64,000 nucleotides of DNA from Flavobacteriales bacterium (GCA_023251075.1 JAHEZM010000003.1:124001-188000); one strand, 5' to 3'. Positions 8,837 through 17,159 are shown, numbered from the stretch's first letter. Notes: generated by a model from the letters alone, not told the origin. Made by a program: numbers and translations.

Positions 8837-8857
8837 GTGTCACGGTAAACGTGACAC
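8837..8857. repeat. Short intra-operon hairpin
   Basis: A perfect 8-bp stem, GTGTCACG / CGTGACAC, with a 5-nt loop lies between the desaturase and the DCC-domain gene. No T-tract follows, so it is more likely an RNA-processing or stability element, or a small REP unit, than a terminator. Confidence 0.6.
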
Positions 8858-8909
8858 CGATGAGGGTCAGGCGAATTCCATATGACCTTAAAAATAAAAT
8901 TATCTACAT

Positions 8910-9725
8910 ATGAAAACCTCCAATAAAATAATATTCTTCGATAATGGGTGTCGTGTTTGTCGGGCTGGCGCTTCCTTAGTAAGTGGCACTGGTATTTCTG
9001 ATCAGTTGAATCCTTTGCAAACTATTGAAAAATCAATGGTTTGCGATTTGGATAAAACACGTTATTGCAATGAAATTGCGGTACTCGATAAAGAAACTAA
9101 AGAAACACGTTATGGTGTGAAAGGAATGCTGTGGGTGCTGGAAGAAAGAATAGGCAAAATAGTTAATGTTTTTTTGTGGCCCCCTCTTTATTACAGCATC
9201 GATTTTTTGTATCATATTTTTTCCTACAACAGAAAAATGATTGCACCGGTTTACGGAAAAGTAGAAAATGATTGTAAGCCTGAATTCAATTGGACTTACC
9301 GTTTGGTTTATATTTCCCTTTGTGTAGTTATTTCTGTACTCGTTACCTTTTGGATGGGGGAAAGTTTAAGTCATTTAACCTGGTTTAAAATGAATGGTTT
9401 AGCTATGCTTCTTTTTGCCGGAACCGGATGGATAACTCACATTATCATGTTTCCTCTTTTTCGAATTCCTGAAAAAATGGAATATCTCGGACATCTATGC
9501 ACAGTAATGCTTAGCGGAATACTACTACAAGTTCCTTTTCTTATTTATTGTTCCGTTTTTGGAGTAAATGAAATGTTGCTGCTGTTCAGTTTAGTGTTGA
9601 GTGATGTACTAATGATTTACATGCATTTTAAACGAACTAAGTATTTAAATATATCCAATAGCGTTTCTTTTGCCTGGTGGTTTACTTTACATATTACAGC
9701 TTTTGTATCATTATTATTCAATTAG
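8910..9725 (+). CDS. DCC-type thiol oxidoreductase domain fused to a membrane domain
   Basis: Residues 1-110 form a DCC (DUF393) thioredoxin-like domain. IIFFDNGCRVCRAG carries the C14-x-x-C17 redox pair after a beta strand, and the domain closes with FSYNRKMIAPVYGKV. In DCC proteins the start is usually DGxCxxC; here it is D-N-G-C. Residues about 130-271 are five or so hydrophobic helices that I do not recognise, with few polar landmarks. The fusion suggests dithiol chemistry coupled to a membrane substrate or electron carrier (inference). It sits between the desaturase and an SRPBCC protein whose start lies 4 nt after this stop, so it is certainly in the operon. Confidence 0.82.
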   Translation: MKTSNKIIFFDNGCRVCRAGASLVSGTGISDQLNPLQTIEKSMVCDLDKTRYCNEIAVLDKETKETRYGVKGMLWVLEERIGKIVNVFLWPPLYYSIDFLYHIFSYNRKMIAPVYGKVENDCKPEFNWTYRLVYISLCVVISVLVTFWMGESLSHLTWFKMNGLAMLLFAGTGWITHIIMFPLFRIPEKMEYLGHLCTVMLSGILLQVPFLIYCSVFGVNEMLLLFSLVLSDVLMIYMHFKRTKYLNISNSVSFAWWFTLHITAFVSLLFN

Positions 9726-9729
9726 ATTT

Positions 9730-10212
9730 ATGCCTCTAATCATTCTACATACCGAAATTTATGCTCCTCGGGAAATCTGTTTTGATTTATCGAGAAGTAT
9801 GGAAGTCCATGTTTTGTCGATGAAAAAGTACAATGAAAAAATTATTGGCGAAAGAAAATCAGGATTAATTCAGGAAGGTGAAGAGGTGGAGTTTGAGGCT
9901 AAACATTTAGGAATTACACAAACGCACAAAGGAAAAGTGAAAGATGTTCATTTTCCGTTTTCCTTTGTTGATGTAATGGTACAAGGAACTTTTAAATCTT
10001 TGCATCACCATCATTCCTTCCATGAAAAAAATGGAATTACTTTGATGATCGATACTTTTAAATACGAATCTCCATTGGGAATTTTGGGTCGGTGGGCAGA
10101 TCATTTATTTCTTGAAAAATATATGAAAAAATTAATAGAAGGGAGAAATACTTTTATCAAAAAAATGGCGGAGAGTAATGAATGGAAAAATATTTTGAAT
10201 TATGAAGTTTAA
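9730..10212 (+). CDS. SRPBCC-fold ligand-binding protein
   Basis: A 160-residue protein starting MPLIILHTEIYAPREICFDL, the first strand and helix of START/polyketide-cyclase-like (SRPBCC) proteins of the cyclase/CoxG-like group. GILGRWADHLFLEKYMKKLI near the end is the long C-terminal helix typical of the fold. SRPBCC proteins hold hydrophobic ligands in a deep pocket. The start at 9730 is preferred over an in-frame upstream ATG at 9670 that would overlap the previous gene. It overlaps the next gene by 11 bp, a sign of translational coupling. Confidence 0.82.
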   Translation: MPLIILHTEIYAPREICFDLSRSMEVHVLSMKKYNEKIIGERKSGLIQEGEEVEFEAKHLGITQTHKGKVKDVHFPFSFVDVMVQGTFKSLHHHHSFHEKNGITLMIDTFKYESPLGILGRWADHLFLEKYMKKLIEGRNTFIKKMAESNEWKNILNYEV

Positions 10213-10855
10213 AGGTGAATTACATCAGGTAAAGCTCATTAATTTCTCGGTGGAGAAAGAAGAGTTAAATGGATTATTACCCAAAGAATTGAAGTTGTTC
10301 GATTATCACGGAAGGGCTTTGATTTCTATGGTTGATGTACATTTAAAGAATATGAAAATGACTTCTTTTATGCCTTCTTTTTCCTATCGTCATTTAGCTT
10401 TTCGTGTGTTGGTAGATGATACCGAATTTAACCAAGAAGAACCTAAAGGAATTTATTTTTTACAATCGTTTTCTAGTAATCCATTGATGGTGGTGGGAGG
10501 AAATATGATAGCGAATTATCAGTTGAATTTAGCTAAAATAGAATCTAGTTTTAATACCTTGAAAATTCAACAAAAAGATAAATTTCTGCATTATGCTTTG
10601 AGTGGAAGTGATGCCGTAAAAAATGAAGATTTGTTTACCGTAATTAAAAGAATTGATAGAGCCTATGCTGCTAAAAATAATAAAGTGGAAGTAACACGAA
10701 TCACTCGAAAAGAGTGGCCTATTAAACCTGTTTCATTATTGAATTTTGAAACCAATTATTTTAAAACAGCCCGATTGGAAGGAGCTTTCGAAGTAGGTAA
10801 AGTAATTCATTACGTTTGGGAAAAACCTGAATTAGTTCAAAGGAAGTTGTTATGA
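10202..10855 (+). CDS. DUF2071 (YqjF-like) protein
   Basis: A 217-residue cytoplasmic protein of the DUF2071/YqjF group, related in fold to acetoacetate decarboxylase. Features include LNGLLPKELKLFDYHGRALI at the start and a central YRHLAFRVLVDD. Function is unknown for the family; in other bacteria it is found next to DCC, SRPBCC and NAD-binding genes as here, as I recall. It starts inside the end of the SRPBCC gene and overlaps the following SDR gene by 4 bp, so the three are translationally coupled and probably act together. Confidence 0.8.
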   Translation: MKFKGELHQVKLINFSVEKEELNGLLPKELKLFDYHGRALISMVDVHLKNMKMTSFMPSFSYRHLAFRVLVDDTEFNQEEPKGIYFLQSFSSNPLMVVGGNMIANYQLNLAKIESSFNTLKIQQKDKFLHYALSGSDAVKNEDLFTVIKRIDRAYAAKNNKVEVTRITRKEWPIKPVSLLNFETNYFKTARLEGAFEVGKVIHYVWEKPELVQRKLL

Positions 10856-11706
10856 GAATAGTAATTTTTGGTGGTACCGGACAAATTGGTACAATGGTAA
10901 CACAACAATTGATAGCTGCCTATCCAAACGATGAAGTATTGGCATGTTCTCGTTCTGCTCAAGGAAAAAATAAAATTGCATTTAATATTTATCAAAATAG
11001 TTGGAGTGTATTAGGAAAAGTAGATGTGTTGATCAACATCGTTGGAATTATTGAAGAGAAAGGAGAAAACACTTTTGAAAAAGTGCATGTACAATTGGTA
11101 AAAGATATTATTGCAAAGCGCAATGAAATAGGGAATCCCAGAATTATTCATATATCGGTATGTGGCGCCGATACTAAAAGTAAAGCCGAATATGCGCGCA
11201 CCAAGGGAGTAGCAGATGAATTATTAATACAAGAAAAAAATGTGGCCATCGTTCGTCCGAGTTTTGTATTAACTCCAGGAACCGCTATTGTACAAAAAGT
11301 AAATATGGTGATAAAATTAGGCAAAGCAACTTTCGGATTTTTATTTCTTCCCAAACATTTTCTCACTGCAAAATTTCAACCTGTAATGGGAGAGGATGTT
11401 GCGAAAACTATAGTGAAATTAGTTATTTCCAACGATGAAGGGGTTGTTTATACCACTGGTCCTCACGTAATGACATTAGTAGATATGATTGCTTATACTA
11501 AATCGAAATACAAAATTATTGCATTGCCAAAATGGTTGATGCATCCTGTATTTTTATTGCTTACTAAATTCAAAAACCCTTTTATGAATCGCGATCAATA
11601 TTATCTCTTAGCCCAAGATAATATTGCCGATAATTCGAGGATGGAAAAAATACTGGGAAGAAAAGCAAAGGATACAAATGATTTTTGGAAAAGAGAAATT
11701 AAATAA
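10852..11706 (+). CDS. Atypical SDR, NAD(P)-binding epimerase-like protein
   Basis: A 284-residue Rossmann protein: IVIFGGTGQIGTMVTQQLI holds the G-x-x-G-x-x-G nucleotide-binding loop (residues 7-13). VDVLINIVGIIE is the strand-4 region, and HISVCGADTKSKAEYARTKG carries the Y-x3-K-like position (YARTK). The second half, ending in a LMHPVFLLLTKFKN-like segment, resembles NDUFA9/NmrA-type atypical SDRs, which bind NAD(P)H and may be redox sensors or lipid/quinone-linked reductases. It overlaps the DUF2071 gene by ATGA. Substrate unknown. Confidence 0.82.
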   Translation: MRIVIFGGTGQIGTMVTQQLIAAYPNDEVLACSRSAQGKNKIAFNIYQNSWSVLGKVDVLINIVGIIEEKGENTFEKVHVQLVKDIIAKRNEIGNPRIIHISVCGADTKSKAEYARTKGVADELLIQEKNVAIVRPSFVLTPGTAIVQKVNMVIKLGKATFGFLFLPKHFLTAKFQPVMGEDVAKTIVKLVISNDEGVVYTTGPHVMTLVDMIAYTKSKYKIIALPKWLMHPVFLLLTKFKNPFMNRDQYYLLAQDNIADNSRMEKILGRKAKDTNDFWKREIK

Positions 11707-11714
11707 AAAACAAG

Positions 11715-12638
11715 ATGAAAAATATTTGGAATAAAATATCGAATGATTGGAAAGGAGCCTTGTATGCCAATTTAGTGGGATGTATTCTTTGTGTATTCGC
11801 CACATTATTATCTGAACAGGTTAGTGAAATGAGAGGCTTGATGGTTTTTTCAGAATTTTTTATTGTGCCTTTCATCATGGGAATATTGTGTGTGAAATTT
11901 CTCAACGAAGATGAATTATCGGGAAAAAAATTATTTGTTGTAGCGATTCAGGTTTTTGCTATTACCTTGGCATGGGCTGTATTTATATTGGGCGAAGGAT
12001 ATATTTGTTTGCTGATCGTTTCTCCTGTTATTATTGCTTGTTTGTATGCGGGTGCTTTATTGGGAAGACTTTTGTATAACCGACATTTAGATCGTTTTAA
12101 AAGTAGCATCATAGGAGTATTGTTGGTGGTGTATTTGTTGGATATTATTTTCACACATTCTATACCTTATGAAGTGGGAGATACCCTACTGGTTAATGCT
12201 CCACCCTCTAAAGTTTGGAACAATGTTGTTGCTTTTGATGAGGTAGAAGATCCATCTGAATACTGGTTGTTTGATATTGGTTTACCTAAGGTGGTGAAAG
12301 CAACGGTAATCGAAAGAAAAGTAGGTGGTGATAGAAAATGTGTTTTTGAAAATGGCATTGCTTTCGATGAAAAAATTGTGGTGTATGATTCACTCAAAGA
12401 TTTAACTTTTGATATTGTGAAAATGCCAGAAGACCCTGAAATTATTGGGCATATCAATTTGAAACGCGGACAATTTAAATTGAAGGACAATGGCAATGGA
12501 ACAACGACGTTAATAGGTACGAGCTGGTATGATTTAAAAGTATTTCCTGCGTGGTATTATAATATTTGGGCAGAAAGCATTACTCGTGAAGTACATTTGC
12601 GCGCTATGAAACACATTAAAAAATTAAGTGAAAGATAG
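11715..12638 (+). CDS. Membrane protein with C-terminal SRPBCC domain
   Basis: A 307-residue protein. The N-terminal half has four to five hydrophobic helices (about residues 12-30, 38-56, 68-92, 94-112 and 126-146). After SIPYEVGDTLLVNAPPSKVWNNV the C-terminal half follows the SRPBCC pattern: beta strand, helix, GDRKCVFENGIAFDEKIVVY strands, and a last long helix LRAMKHIKKL. It probably binds a lipid-like ligand at the membrane surface (inference). It lies 8 nt after the SDR gene, and its stop touches the next start, so both are in the operon. This is the second SRPBCC domain in the cluster. Confidence 0.75.
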   Translation: MKNIWNKISNDWKGALYANLVGCILCVFATLLSEQVSEMRGLMVFSEFFIVPFIMGILCVKFLNEDELSGKKLFVVAIQVFAITLAWAVFILGEGYICLLIVSPVIIACLYAGALLGRLLYNRHLDRFKSSIIGVLLVVYLLDIIFTHSIPYEVGDTLLVNAPPSKVWNNVVAFDEVEDPSEYWLFDIGLPKVVKATVIERKVGGDRKCVFENGIAFDEKIVVYDSLKDLTFDIVKMPEDPEIIGHINLKRGQFKLKDNGNGTTTLIGTSWYDLKVFPAWYYNIWAESITREVHLRAMKHIKKLSER

Positions 12639-13055
12639 GTGTTTAAATTCATCGTAAAATATTTTCATTTTTTGTCGAAAATCCCTTTTCTGGTTCATTT
12701 TTTTGACGCGATGATGTTGCTATATTCTTTTGTTTTTTATCATTCCCGATTTAAAATTATTTGTTCAGTGGAAGAAGAATTAACGCAATGGAAAGGAATT
12801 AATTTTTCAATGCATCATTTTGGTGGTTTACAAATCAATTATCAAAAAAATGAATTGGGTCATATTCATGGCAATGGTTTGTTAGACGTATATGTAGGGA
12901 GTGAACGCAAAAATTATTTCATTCAAAATTTGCACTGTGAAGATCATCATATTTTAGATAAAAGTAATTCGTGGGTTTCTTTTTGGATTAAAAGAGAAGA
13001 AGATTATAACAAAGCCATAAATATTTTGGCTGAAGTTTATAGAAATCGAATGTAA
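12639..13055 (+). CDS. DUF5519 (luciferase-domain) family protein
   Basis: A 138-residue protein starting at a GTG placed directly after the previous stop codon. The pattern H-x-F-G-G-L...ELGHIHGNGLLDV...H-C-E-D-HHILD-x-S-NSWVSFWIKREEDYNKAI-x-I-L matches the family that databases call luciferase-domain or DUF5519. This family is found in bacteria and fungi, has no known reaction and is not related to light emission by any evidence here. The N-terminal about 40 residues (hydrophobic, FLVHFFDAMMLLYSFVFY) are extra and may anchor it to the membrane. Last gene of the GbsR-led cluster. Confidence 0.75.
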   Translation: MFKFIVKYFHFLSKIPFLVHFFDAMMLLYSFVFYHSRFKIICSVEEELTQWKGINFSMHHFGGLQINYQKNELGHIHGNGLLDVYVGSERKNYFIQNLHCEDHHILDKSNSWVSFWIKREEDYNKAINILAEVYRNRM

Positions 13056-13138
13056 ATCCGGTAATACTTTAATAAATTTTTCCTCCTCACTAAACCTTTT
13101 CTATCTCCGTTCGTCTTACTGAAGAAAATATTAAAATT

Positions 13139-13450
13139 ATGTTTATGAAATACACGAAATTAATTTTAGTCGCATTGTTTGTAGTGGTCACTTTTACAGC
13201 CAATGCGCAAACAGAAACTCCGGCAATTAATCACACACAAAAGAAGGAGAGAAAAAGAATAAAACAAGGAGTTGCATCAGGTGAATTGAACAAAGCGGAA
13301 GCAAGAAGGTTGCGAAAAGAGCAGAGAAGAATAGCAAGAATGGAGCAACATGCCAAAGCAGATGGAACAGTAACGAAAGCTGAACGAAGAAGAATTAAGA
13401 AAGAACAAAGGGCAGCAAGCCGTCATATAGTTCGTGAAAAGCATGATTAA
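13139..13450 (+). CDS. Small, very basic exported protein of unknown function
   Basis: 103 residues: a signal peptide (KLILVALFVVVTFTANAQ) followed by a highly charged body, almost entirely Lys, Arg, Glu and Ala. Two similar helical motifs can be seen: GVASGELNKAEARRLRKEQR and ADGTVTKAERRRIKKEQR. Each has an acidic or Gly turn then a Thr/Asn-x-x-Glu helix cap, reminiscent of a degenerate EF-hand-like helix pair. Similar conserved hypothetical proteins occur in other Gram-negative bacteria, as I recall. M3 (ATG at 13145) is an equally good start. A hairpin terminator follows at 13488. Confidence 0.75.
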   Translation: MFMKYTKLILVALFVVVTFTANAQTETPAINHTQKKERKRIKQGVASGELNKAEARRLRKEQRRIARMEQHAKADGTVTKAERRRIKKEQRAASRHIVREKHD

Positions 13451-13487
13451 CACTCGCTTTCCTATAGTATAGATTTAACCTATAGTG

Positions 13488-13520
13488 ATCCTTCTCCAAC
13501 TTGGAGAAGGATTTCTATTT
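13488..13520 (+). terminator. Terminator after the small basic protein gene
   Basis: A 12-bp perfect inverted repeat (ATCCTTCTCCAA at 13488-13499 and its complement at 13501-13512) is followed by TTCTATTTT. It ends transcription ahead of osmC. Confidence 0.75.
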
Positions 13521-13547
13521 TAGCAGCCGAACTAAAATAAAATCTAT

Positions 13548-13958
13548 ATGAAAAGAACAGCAACAGCTCAATGGGCAGGAACAGGAAAAGAAGGAAAAGG
13601 AAATCTTTCTACTCAAAGTACAGTTTTGAATAAAACACAATATTCATTCGGCTCCCGATTTGAAGAAGGTGTAGGAACCAATCCGGAGGAATTGGTAGCA
13701 GCAGCACATGCAGGATGTTTCACTATGAAATTAAGTTTTGTATTGGTAGCAGCTGGTTTTACGGCTGAATCATTGGAAACTACTTGTGCTGTTACTTTGG
13801 AAAACGGAGCAATTACTTCTTCAGCCTTGAAATTAACAGCTAAAGTTCCGGGTATTTCTGCTGAACAATTTGCTACTGCTGCTAATGAAGCAAAAGTAAA
13901 TTGTCCGATTTCAAAATTATTGAACACTGAAATATCTTTGGAATATATATTGGCGTAA
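13548..13958 (+). CDS. OsmC-family organic hydroperoxide reductase
   Basis: A 136-residue OsmC/Ohr-fold protein with both redox cysteines: C57 in AHAGCFTMKL (peroxidatic) and C119 in KVNCPISKLL (resolving). Arg37 and the NPEELVAAAHAGC helix complete the active site. It reduces organic hydroperoxides with thiols in the cytoplasm as part of oxidative or osmotic stress defence. The sequence AQWAGTGKEGKGNLSTQS near the start is typical of the OsmC rather than the Ohr branch. It stands alone with its own terminator at 13982. Confidence 0.93.
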   Translation: MKRTATAQWAGTGKEGKGNLSTQSTVLNKTQYSFGSRFEEGVGTNPEELVAAAHAGCFTMKLSFVLVAAGFTAESLETTCAVTLENGAITSSALKLTAKVPGISAEQFATAANEAKVNCPISKLLNTEISLEYILA

Positions 13959-13981
13959 GTCAAAGCTAAAGTCACAAAGAT

Positions 13982-14016
13982 AAATCCCGGTTGAGAAATC
14001 GGGATTTTTATTTTTT
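13982..14016 (+). terminator. Terminator after osmC-like gene
   Basis: AAATCCCG (13982-13989) pairs with CGGGATTT, followed by TTTATTTTTTT. Classical intrinsic terminator shape. Confidence 0.85.
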
Positions 14017-14074
14017 TATGATTTTACTCAATTATCTTTTTGAATTATTTCTGCTATAATTTAAGCAAATCAAG

Positions 14075-14082
14075 TATCTTTG
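14075..14082 (+). promoter_or_regulatory. Candidate -7 box of the ABC exporter operon
   Basis: TATCTTTG is a full match to TAnnTTTG and lies 24 nt before the ATG at 14107. No clear -33 box is seen. It explains why the in-frame ATG-like start at 14080 is not the real one: it is inside the promoter. Confidence 0.55.
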
Positions 14083-14106
14083 CAGGGTCTTAGTAAATCA
14101 TTAATT

Positions 14107-15219
14107 ATGAAGGATTTAAAGTTCACCAGCTGGCTGCTTTTAAGCAGTTCAATATTCTTGATTTCTTGTGGTGGAGAGGAAACCATTCAGCCCCACAGAG
14201 CAAAATCTATTGTGGAGTCGGTTTACGCATCAGGAACCATTATCCCTAAAAATGAACATAATGTTTTTTCCTTGATTGGTGGAACGATTTTAAAGAAATA
14301 TGTGAAAGATGGCGATACAGTAAAAAAAGGCCAAATTTTATATGAAATCAGTAGCGATGCTCCATCGGCTCGTGTTAATTCAGCGAAGGCAGCTTATCAA
14401 AAATCTTCTTCCGATGCCTCTTCTAATTCTTCTATTTTAAGTGACTTGAGTTTGTTGGTAGAGAATGCTCAGGCGAAATGTGCTTTAGATAGCGCAGTGT
14501 ATTTCAAATACAAAAAAATGCGAGAGAATGATGCTATTTCTCAGTTGCAGGTAGATCAGGCTAAATTACAATACACGGTTTCAGCTAACGCTGTGAAATC
14601 GGCAAAAGAAAAATATCAGGCAGCTAAAAGAGATGCGCAAGTAATTTTAAGCAGTGCACAAAGTCAGCTGGCTTCTGCAGAAAACGATTTGAATAATTTT
14701 ATCATTCGCAGTGATGTAGATGGTGTGGTTTATAAAACCTATAAGGAAATAGGAGAAACAGTGCGCATGAACGAAATGTTGGTTTTGTTAGGAGAAAAAA
14801 CTTCACGCATTATCAAAATGCAAGTGGATCAGCAAGACATTCAAAAAATAAAATTGAATCAGGAAGTGCTCTTTAAAACAGATGTTACCGGAACCAAAAT
14901 TTACAAGGCAACGGTGGCAAGAGTTTATCCTTTGATGAATGAAGCCGATCAAACTTTTAGAGTGGATGCTACTTTTCCCGATTCATTGTCGCTTTCTTTC
15001 GTACATATCACAGTAGAATCAAATATTTTAATTCAGGAAAAATTAAATCCTTTAGTAGTTCCCAGAAAAGTATTGATGAAAGGGGATAGTCTTCAAGTAT
15101 TAGAGAATGGTGAAATAAAAACAACAGCCGTAAAATTGGGCGTACTAACTTTAGATGATGCAGAAATTTTATCGGGAGTAAATGAGCAATCAGAAATTGT
15201 AATTCCTACAGATAAATAA
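14107..15219 (+). CDS. Periplasmic adaptor (membrane fusion) lipoprotein of an ABC exporter
   Basis: A 370-residue HlyD/MacA-type adaptor. The start at 14107 gives a lipoprotein signal ending FLISC, so it is probably an inner-membrane lipoprotein. A biotinyl/lipoyl half-motif (GGTILKKYVKDGDTVKKGQI) is followed by a long coiled-coil hairpin (about residues 90-200). The second half-motif is IIRSDVDGVVYKTYKEIGET, then beta-barrel domains. Its stop overlaps the permease start (TAATG), and the ATPase follows in the same manner, giving a MacA-MacB-like tripartite exporter with separate permease and ATPase. The cargo is unknown; lipoproteins, peptides or macrolides are all possible. Confidence 0.88.
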   Translation: MKDLKFTSWLLLSSSIFLISCGGEETIQPHRAKSIVESVYASGTIIPKNEHNVFSLIGGTILKKYVKDGDTVKKGQILYEISSDAPSARVNSAKAAYQKSSSDASSNSSILSDLSLLVENAQAKCALDSAVYFKYKKMRENDAISQLQVDQAKLQYTVSANAVKSAKEKYQAAKRDAQVILSSAQSQLASAENDLNNFIIRSDVDGVVYKTYKEIGETVRMNEMLVLLGEKTSRIIKMQVDQQDIQKIKLNQEVLFKTDVTGTKIYKATVARVYPLMNEADQTFRVDATFPDSLSLSFVHITVESNILIQEKLNPLVVPRKVLMKGDSLQVLENGEIKTTAVKLGVLTLDDAEILSGVNEQSEIVIPTDK

Positions 15220-16478
15220 TGAAACTTCCGGTTAATTTAAATATCGCTAAAACACATTTGCTTTCTCGCAAAAAGCAATCTATTGTGGCTATGCTGGGAG
15301 TTACTTTTGGTATTGCGATGTTTATTTTGATGATCAGTTTCATGAAGGGAGTGAACAAATTTTTGGAAGAAACTATGTTATCAATGACTCCTGATATTCA
15401 TATTTTCAATGATTATAAAACAGATTTTTCTCAATCGATTACTAAGGAGTATTTGGATGATACCACGCGTTTGGCAGGTGTTCGCCATCCTCGCCCGAAA
15501 CAAATTACATTGAACATCAAAAATGCGCCACAAATTCTCGATGATATTCGGCAGGATGACAAGGTAATTGCTGCATCACCTATGTTGAGTTCTCAGGTTT
15601 TTTTCAATTACGGTCCGGTACAAATCAATGGTGTAATTAACGGGGTGGATATATTGGAAGAAGCCAGATTGTATTCTTTAAAAGACAAAGTAAAAGATGG
15701 TAGATTGGAAAATTTATTGACCAGCGACAATGGTGTAATTATGGGGGTGGGCTTGGCAGAAAAATTAAATGTACATATGGGTGATATGGTGGCTTTGGCT
15801 ACGCCTACAGGTACTTCTATTCGCTTGCGTGTGGTAGGCACTTATCAAATAGGAATTGGCGCTGTAGATAATTACAGAAGTTATGTAAATATTTCTACGG
15901 TGCAGCAACTATTGGGAAAAGATAAAAATTACATTACCGATATCAATGTTAAGTTGCGCGACAATAAACTGGCACATGATTTAGCTATTGAATTTCAAAA
16001 AAAATACAATTATAAAGCTGAAGATTGGGAGATTACCAACTCCTCCGTTGAAGCGTCGAATTTAGTGCGTGATGTTTTAACTTATGTGGTTAGCGCAACG
16101 ATGTTGATTGTTGCCGGATTTGGAATTTACAATATCATGAACATGCTAATTTCAAATAAGTTGAAAGACATTGCTATTTTGAAAGCTCAAGGATTTGCGC
16201 GTAAAGACATCATTGAAATATTTTTAGCACAATCCATTACTATCGGATTTTTTGGCGCACTGTCGGGAATATTTTTAGGCTTTTTGTTATCGTATGGTTT
16301 ATCGAATGTTCCGTTTCCGGCACAAGGCACATTTTCGTTAAAATATTTCCCCGTAATTTTTGAACCCTTGCATTATATTTTTGGAGTATTGTTTGGTATT
16401 ACTACCACTTTAATCGCAGGATTAATGCCTTCAGTGAAAGCATCAAAAATCGATCCGGTGGCAATTTTAAGAGGATAA
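15219..16478 (+). CDS. ABC transporter permease (MacB/FtsX-LolCE type)
   Basis: A 419-residue type VII ABC permease. The first TM helix (about residues 22-42, IVAMLGVTFGIAMFILMISF) is followed by a large periplasmic domain (about 45-270). Three C-terminal helices carry the FtsX-domain pattern, including NIMNMLISNKLKDIAILKAQ and the terminal PSVKASKIDPVAILRG. This topology moves substrates by mechanotransmission rather than through a channel. It is translationally coupled to the adaptor upstream and ATPase downstream. Confidence 0.92.
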   Translation: MKLPVNLNIAKTHLLSRKKQSIVAMLGVTFGIAMFILMISFMKGVNKFLEETMLSMTPDIHIFNDYKTDFSQSITKEYLDDTTRLAGVRHPRPKQITLNIKNAPQILDDIRQDDKVIAASPMLSSQVFFNYGPVQINGVINGVDILEEARLYSLKDKVKDGRLENLLTSDNGVIMGVGLAEKLNVHMGDMVALATPTGTSIRLRVVGTYQIGIGAVDNYRSYVNISTVQQLLGKDKNYITDINVKLRDNKLAHDLAIEFQKKYNYKAEDWEITNSSVEASNLVRDVLTYVVSATMLIVAGFGIYNIMNMLISNKLKDIAILKAQGFARKDIIEIFLAQSITIGFFGALSGIFLGFLLSYGLSNVPFPAQGTFSLKYFPVIFEPLHYIFGVLFGITTTLIAGLMPSVKASKIDPVAILRG

Positions 16479-17149
16479 TGGCAGAGATTTTAAAGACATA
16501 TAAAGTCAATAAATATTTCACTGAACCTGAAAAATTTCATGTGATTAAAGACATTGACCTATCCATTTCTGCTGGCGATTTTGTAACTATTGTGGGTAAA
16601 TCGGGCTGTGGAAAATCAACTTTATTGTATTTACTTTCTACGTTAGATACCGATTATGAGGGGAAGATAGAAATCAATAACACTGTGGTGACAGGATTGA
16701 GTCAAAACGATTTGGCTAAATTCAGAAATGAAAATATTGGATTCATTTTTCAATTTCATTTTTTGTTGCCTGAATTCAGTGCCTTAGAAAATGTAATGAT
16801 GCCTGCGCTAAAACGCGGAAAGTTTTCGCCGGAGGAAATTGAATACCATGCAATGGAAAGATTGAAACAGGTGCAAATGCAGGATTTTGCTTTGAAGCCA
16901 TCGGGGAAATTATCGGGCGGACAACAACAAAGAGTTGCCGTAGCCAGAGCGATGATCAACGATCCTAAAGTGATAATGGCCGATGAACCAACAGGAAATT
17001 TAGATTCGGTAAATACAGGCTTGGTGTTCGATATTTTTAAAGAGATGTCGGTAAAAGGAAATACGATCATTGCAGTTACGCACGATAATGATTTCGCCAG
17101 TAAATCAGATAGAATTATTGAAATGAAAGATGGAGTTATTGTTCGTTAA
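16478..17149 (+). CDS. ABC transporter ATP-binding protein (LolD/MacB type)
   Basis: 223 residues with all nucleotide-binding motifs: Walker A GKSGCGKST (40-48), Q-loop in GFIFQFHFLLPEFSALENV, signature LSGGQQQRVAVARA, Walker B KVIMADEPTGNLD and switch His in AVTHDND. The LLPEFSALENVMMP stretch is typical of the LolD/MacB/FtsE group. It starts inside the permease stop codon region and forms the energising subunit of that exporter. A palindromic element begins about 10 bp after the stop. Confidence 0.95.
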   Translation: MAEILKTYKVNKYFTEPEKFHVIKDIDLSISAGDFVTIVGKSGCGKSTLLYLLSTLDTDYEGKIEINNTVVTGLSQNDLAKFRNENIGFIFQFHFLLPEFSALENVMMPALKRGKFSPEEIEYHAMERLKQVQMQDFALKPSGKLSGGQQQRVAVARAMINDPKVIMADEPTGNLDSVNTGLVFDIFKEMSVKGNTIIAVTHDNDFASKSDRIIEMKDGVIVR

Positions 17150-17159
17150 TCCCCAGTGC

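Noticed and set aside
9670-9729. Longer start for the SRPBCC gene
   Set aside because: It would overlap the DCC gene by 56 bp; the ATG at 9730 begins the SRPBCC fold exactly.
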